Positions 32,302 through 35,195 of a DNA stretch of 35,195 bases are shown here, piece after piece. The notes beneath the pieces were generated by a model. That model was given only the letters and a program-made list of their open reading frames with translations. It had not been told where the DNA came from and did no database searches. The position numbers and the translations under genes are program-made. Location of the stretch: positions 1 through 35,195 of the forward strand of contig JAPPFC010000008.1 of NCBI GenBank assembly GCA_028824015.1. Direction: 5' to 3'. Positions within the stretch are counted from its first letter, which is position 1. The number at the start of each line of letters is the position of its first letter. Source of the stretch: a bacterium (GTDB lineage Bacteria; Actinomycetota; Acidimicrobiia; Spongiisociales; ZC4RG35).

Positions 32302-34607
32302 TTGATCAGGAAGAAACTCAAGCCCGAACTGTACAGAAGGATGTCGATGTCCTCGACGTCCACGACGTCAACCTTCCATCGCTCTTCGAATTCCTCGATG
32401 TTGACATCCTCGCCGCCCGCCTGGAAACGGTCGCTGCTGTCATAGTCCCACATCTTGAAGAAGGTGCGGAACTTGTTGTCCTCGGCGTACAACTCCACCT
32501 CAGTAAGAGTGGCGGCAGTAAAAGCGGCAAACGAGTCGTTTTGGAGTGGATCGAAATTGTCGTCGTCCGTGGCGTCCGTCACTACCCATACGACCTGGTC
32601 ATCCGCGTAATTGATTCTGTCGGATGCTTCGTCGCTCGTTTCGCATTTGTTACTTGTCGCGCTAGTGCTACAGATGTTCGGCTTAACCAGAATGAAGAAA
32701 AAGCCATCGTCAGCAAGAGTTGCTGTTTCGAGAGTGGCGCGAAAACGCCCCCGGCTCCATGTGGGCGCTGGAACTGTAATGGGGGCACCGGAGCCCGGAT
32801 CATACTCATCGCTCGCAAATGTCATAGTGTAAAGCGTGTATTCCGGAGCGGATGCCACGTCTTTCGTCCTTCCCGTGTAGCGGGTGGTATGACCGCGCAG
32901 GGGGCTTCCATACTGGTCGTACAGGTCGTATTCGACGGTGAACCTGACTTTGTCGTTGGTTCCGGCAGACTGATAGAGCCTGAACGACGGCTTGGCGGAG
33001 ACCAGCACCGATTCGCCCTCGCTCCAGGCGATCTCGATAGTCTCAGTGCAGCAGTCAGTCTCGATGGTGAGCTCGTCCAGGCGTTCGTTCCGCGACGGGC
33101 CGTCCAGTTCGAACGTGGCCTCGCCTCTGCGGTCGGTTACCACCGTGCTGGTGTCGCGGGGATCCCTCCTGAGCGGCCGGTAATCGGGAGCGGGCTTTTT
33201 GTTGGCATCCACATTGTCAGCGTCCACCAGGATCTCCCGGCTGTCCACCTCGATGTCGACCACCACCCCTTCCCTCTCCAGCCTGGCGCCGGTCTCATCC
33301 AGAAGTTGGATGGTGATCTCGACCGACGAGCGGCGGTCCATGTCTACGATCCAGGCGCCGTCATCCCCACCGATCTGCCAGGCGTTTTCAGGCACGTCGT
33401 GGGTCACCAGGAGACTGCTCGGCCCCTTATCGGATCGGGCCACGGCCTTGGAGTGGTCGACGCTGTCCTCGTCGAAATCGTCCCCGTTCCGGCGTCCGAC
33501 CCAGGCATAGAAGGTCATGGTCTCGCCAGCGGTGGCCCTGACCTCGGTGAAGATGTTCCCGTCCCGGTCGGTCTCATCATCGTCGTCGTCCCACTGGCAG
33601 TCGCCGCTGCCCAGGATGGTGGAGATGTCACATTCCCCGTTCCTCTCCAGGCCTCCTTCGGCGTCGTCGGTGTAGAACCAGTCCACCGCCTGATCCTCAA
33701 CGGGAGCGAAAGTGTCACTACGGAAGGAGATCATGGCAGTGATGTCGAAGTCGTCGGCGCCCCGCGTGGGCGACACCTGGATGGTGGCCCCCTTGGGGCG
33801 GAGGTTGGAGTGGTCGAGGATCGCCGCCATGAAGGCCGCCATGTCGGCCCGCGACATGTCCCGGTTCGGACCGTACAGCCGAGCAGAACCGCCGAAGCCA
33901 CTGGCCACCCCCAACTCGAACAGTTCGGTGACCGCCTCGTTCACGTCAAACGGCACATCATCGATGTCCCGCCAGGGCGCCTCGATGTCGGCGTCCAGAT
34001 CGTTGTCGTCGACATCGTCGGGGATGTACCCGTACAGGTCCCTCCGGTCCGCGACCACGTCCATCTGGTCCATCAGGCGCTGGAGAAACAGCGCCATCTC
34101 GCCCCGGTTCACATTCCGGGATGGGGCATAGGTGGTGGCGGTGGCGCCGATGGTGATCCCCAACTGGTAAATCTGGCTGATGTTGTCCCGGGATTCCTGT
34201 GAGAGATCGGCGATGTCCGTGAAAGGCGTATCGCCCGGAGGGGGAACATAGATATCGACCAGTTTGGCCAGCCTGATCAGGAAAAGCGCCATGTGCTCGC
34301 GGATCACCGGAGCGTCAGGCGAGTAGGTGATGGGAACGGTTCCCGGCGGGGAGGTCCCCTTGGTAATGCCGTAGTAGGCGATGCAGTCGATGTCGGAGGA
34401 ATTCTCATGTCGACCGGGTACATCGGAGAAGTTGGCGTCGGGTATGACATCTTCGGGACAGGCGTCGAAACTGGCCAGGTAGTCGGGCGCCGGGTCGGTG
34501 GTCTGGGCGGTGGTGGCCGGGGAGATTACGAACATGCTGACCACGAGAGACAGACCGACCAGCACCCCGATCGGCCTCCGGAATTGGCTGGTGAAGTGAG
34601 TTGTCAT
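32298..34607 (-). CDS. Secreted SLH-domain surface protein, copy 2
   Basis: A 769-residue paralogue of SLH copy 1 and first gene of the operon. The signal peptide spans about residues 1-34 (core GVLVGLSLVVSMFVIS). Three SLH domains follow, around VIREHMA, VNRGEMA and MSRADMA. The middle region keeps the copy 1 pattern, including WFYTDD, an Asp-rich DRDGN segment and the vicinal Cys pair (TDCCTE). Roughly residues 590-690 are unlike copy 1 and visibly less GC-rich, with a Cys-x8-Cys loop (CSTSATSNKC). Homology resumes to the common end (DILLYSSGLSFFLIK against DVLIYGSGFSVTVIK). The ATG has AGGTG seven bases upstream. Confidence 0.87.
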   Translation of the reverse strand: MTTHFTSQFRRPIGVLVGLSLVVSMFVISPATTAQTTDPAPDYLASFDACPEDVIPDANFSDVPGRHENSSDIDCIAYYGITKGTSPPGTVPITYSPDAPVIREHMALFLIRLAKLVDIYVPPPGDTPFTDIADLSQESRDNISQIYQLGITIGATATTYAPSRNVNRGEMALFLQRLMDQMDVVADRRDLYGYIPDDVDDNDLDADIEAPWRDIDDVPFDVNEAVTELFELGVASGFGGSARLYGPNRDMSRADMAAFMAAILDHSNLRPKGATIQVSPTRGADDFDITAMISFRSDTFAPVEDQAVDWFYTDDAEGGLERNGECDISTILGSGDCQWDDDDDETDRDGNIFTEVRATAGETMTFYAWVGRRNGDDFDEDSVDHSKAVARSDKGPSSLLVTHDVPENAWQIGGDDGAWIVDMDRRSSVEITIQLLDETGARLEREGVVVDIEVDSREILVDADNVDANKKPAPDYRPLRRDPRDTSTVVTDRRGEATFELDGPSRNERLDELTIETDCCTETIEIAWSEGESVLVSAKPSFRLYQSAGTNDKVRFTVEYDLYDQYGSPLRGHTTRYTGRTKDVASAPEYTLYTMTFASDEYDPGSGAPITVPAPTWSRGRFRATLETATLADDGFFFILVKPNICSTSATSNKCETSDEASDRINYADDQVVWVVTDATDDDNFDPLQNDSFAAFTAATLTEVELYAEDNKFRTFFKMWDYDSSDRFQAGGEDVNIEEFEERWKVDVVDVEDIDILLYSSGLSFFLIK

Positions 34608-34837
34608 TGTGAAACACCTGCGATGTGGTCGAGATGCCCGGCGCCCGATTCAGAAGCCAAGTAACCATATTAACCAGCCGAGGGGCAAATCAGCCGCCTT
34701 TAACTCCCCTCGTGGCCTTCCGCCTGTCAGAACACGGTGTTACCATGTTGTCGATGAGTTGCTTGAGGGTGCTACGCCCTGAGCGGCTATTGTGAAATGC
34801 AAACCAAACGACGGTAAGTCAAACAAAGGAAGGAAAG
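34608..34837. promoter_or_regulatory. Divergent promoter region between the SLH operon and the lipoprotein gene
   Basis: 230 bases that must drive both directions. Visible structure: a perfect 7-base inverted repeat CGAGGGG (34679-34685) / CCCCTCG (34706-34712), and a short palindrome AACACGGTGTT at 34731-34741. A weak plus-strand promoter candidate is TTGAGG (34763-34768), 19 bases, TATTGT (34788-34793). The minus-strand side has an AT-rich patch near 34661-34674. The inverted repeats could be operator sites; no regulator gene is present in the window. Confidence 0.4.
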
Positions 34838-35195
34838 ATGAAAAAGACGCGTGTATGGATAGCCACGTTGTTGGTACTGGCTCTCGTCGCCGCCGCCTGC
34901 GGAGACGACGATGATGACGCCGCTCCGGCAACGACCCAGGCTCCAGCCACCACAGCCGCGGAAGCAGAGGAGGCACCGGCCACCACCGCAGCCATGGAGG
35001 AAGAAGACGAGCCGGAAGAAGAGATGACGACAACCACCGAAGAGGTGACCACCACCACCGTCCTCACAGGTGAGGAACTGATGGCGGGTAGTTGCGCTCC
35101 GCCTGTGGAAGCCGCTCCCCCGAGAGGCGTGGAACCGGTTGACGGTTTGACGATCATCAAGGCCTACTCCGGCGACGTGCCCAACATCGACCCGA
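34838..35195 (+). CDS. Lipoprotein, probable ABC-transporter substrate-binding protein (partial, cut by window end)
   Basis: An open frame of 119 codons runs off the window. It starts at ATG 34838 behind AAGGAAGG. The N-terminus is a lipoprotein signal: MKKTR, a hydrophobic stretch, and VAAAC with the lipid-attachment Cys at residue 21. An Asp run and a long low-complexity linker rich in Thr, Ala and Glu follow (residues about 23-75), then the start of a folded domain (LTIIKAYSGDVPNIDP). This layout is typical of actinobacterial solute-binding lipoproteins of ABC transporters, but the diagnostic domain lies beyond the edge. It is divergent from the SLH operon. Confidence 0.75.
   Translation, partial: MKKTRVWIATLLVLALVAAACGDDDDDAAPATTQAPATTAAEAEEAPATTAAMEEEDEPEEEMTTTTEEVTTTTVLTGEELMAGSCAPPVEAAPPRGVEPVDGLTIIKAYSGDVPNIDP

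Noticed and set aside
1-35195. CRISPR array, rRNA, tRNA, integrase or transposase genes
   Set aside because: None were seen on either strand; the short repeats found are two-copy elements without regular spacing.

Overview
The window is GC-rich and reads as an actinobacterial chromosome, most plausibly an uncultured Acidimicrobiia-type lineage. Support for this: the uvrA-uvrC-rapZ-pgk-tpiA-secG core block, an actinobacterial RapZ Walker motif (GRGS), frequent GTG and TTG starts behind strong Shine-Dalgarno sequences, a DUF222/HNH gene, S-layer-homology (SLH) proteins, and a lipoprotein with a Thr/Glu-rich linker. The lineage is inferred from gene content. No rRNA or tRNA gene was seen.

Layout. 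From 22525 down to 293 almost everything lies on the minus strand in one tightly packed run: a CsaB-like pyruvyltransferase/glycosyltransferase fusion, two tandem amidohydrolases, hyuA, three tandem hyuB copies, uvrA, uvrC, rapZ, pgk, tpiA, gpmA, secG and a diacylglycerol-kinase-like gene. Divergent from its head, on the plus strand, are an M20-family protein with altered active-site residues (22563-23819) and a DUF222/HNH nuclease-like gene (23956-25218). Then, on the minus strand, come an SDR dehydrogenase and two tandem NicX-like (2,5-dihydroxypyridine dioxygenase family) genes separated by a decayed SDR copy. A 438-base structured noncoding stretch (28564-29001) follows. Next is a minus-strand operon of two paralogous secreted SLH proteins flanking a membrane-dipeptidase-family gene. 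The window ends in the 5' part of a plus-strand lipoprotein gene, probably an ABC-transporter substrate-binding protein.

Themes. (1) Tandem duplication is pervasive: hyuB x3, amidohydrolase x2, nicX x2, SLH x2. Two duplications left readable scars: a hyuA 5' remnant between the amidohydrolases and a frameshifted SDR fragment between the nicX genes. So the ancestral units were amidohydrolase-hyuA and nicX-SDR. (2) HyuAB, cyclic-amide-type amidohydrolases, NicX-like dioxygenases, an SDR and an M20 protein together suggest breakdown of N-heterocycles or cyclic amides, but the substrate cannot be read from sequence. (3) A CsaB-like domain in the same window as SLH proteins suggests the SLH/pyruvylated-wall-polymer anchoring mode. 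(4) Three noncoding sites share TTGTCACA-N9-NANANT with identical spacing, close in layout to the actinobacterial PafBC/RecA-NDp DNA-damage promoter. One sits directly before the HNH gene and one before a strongly structured, possibly transcribed element.
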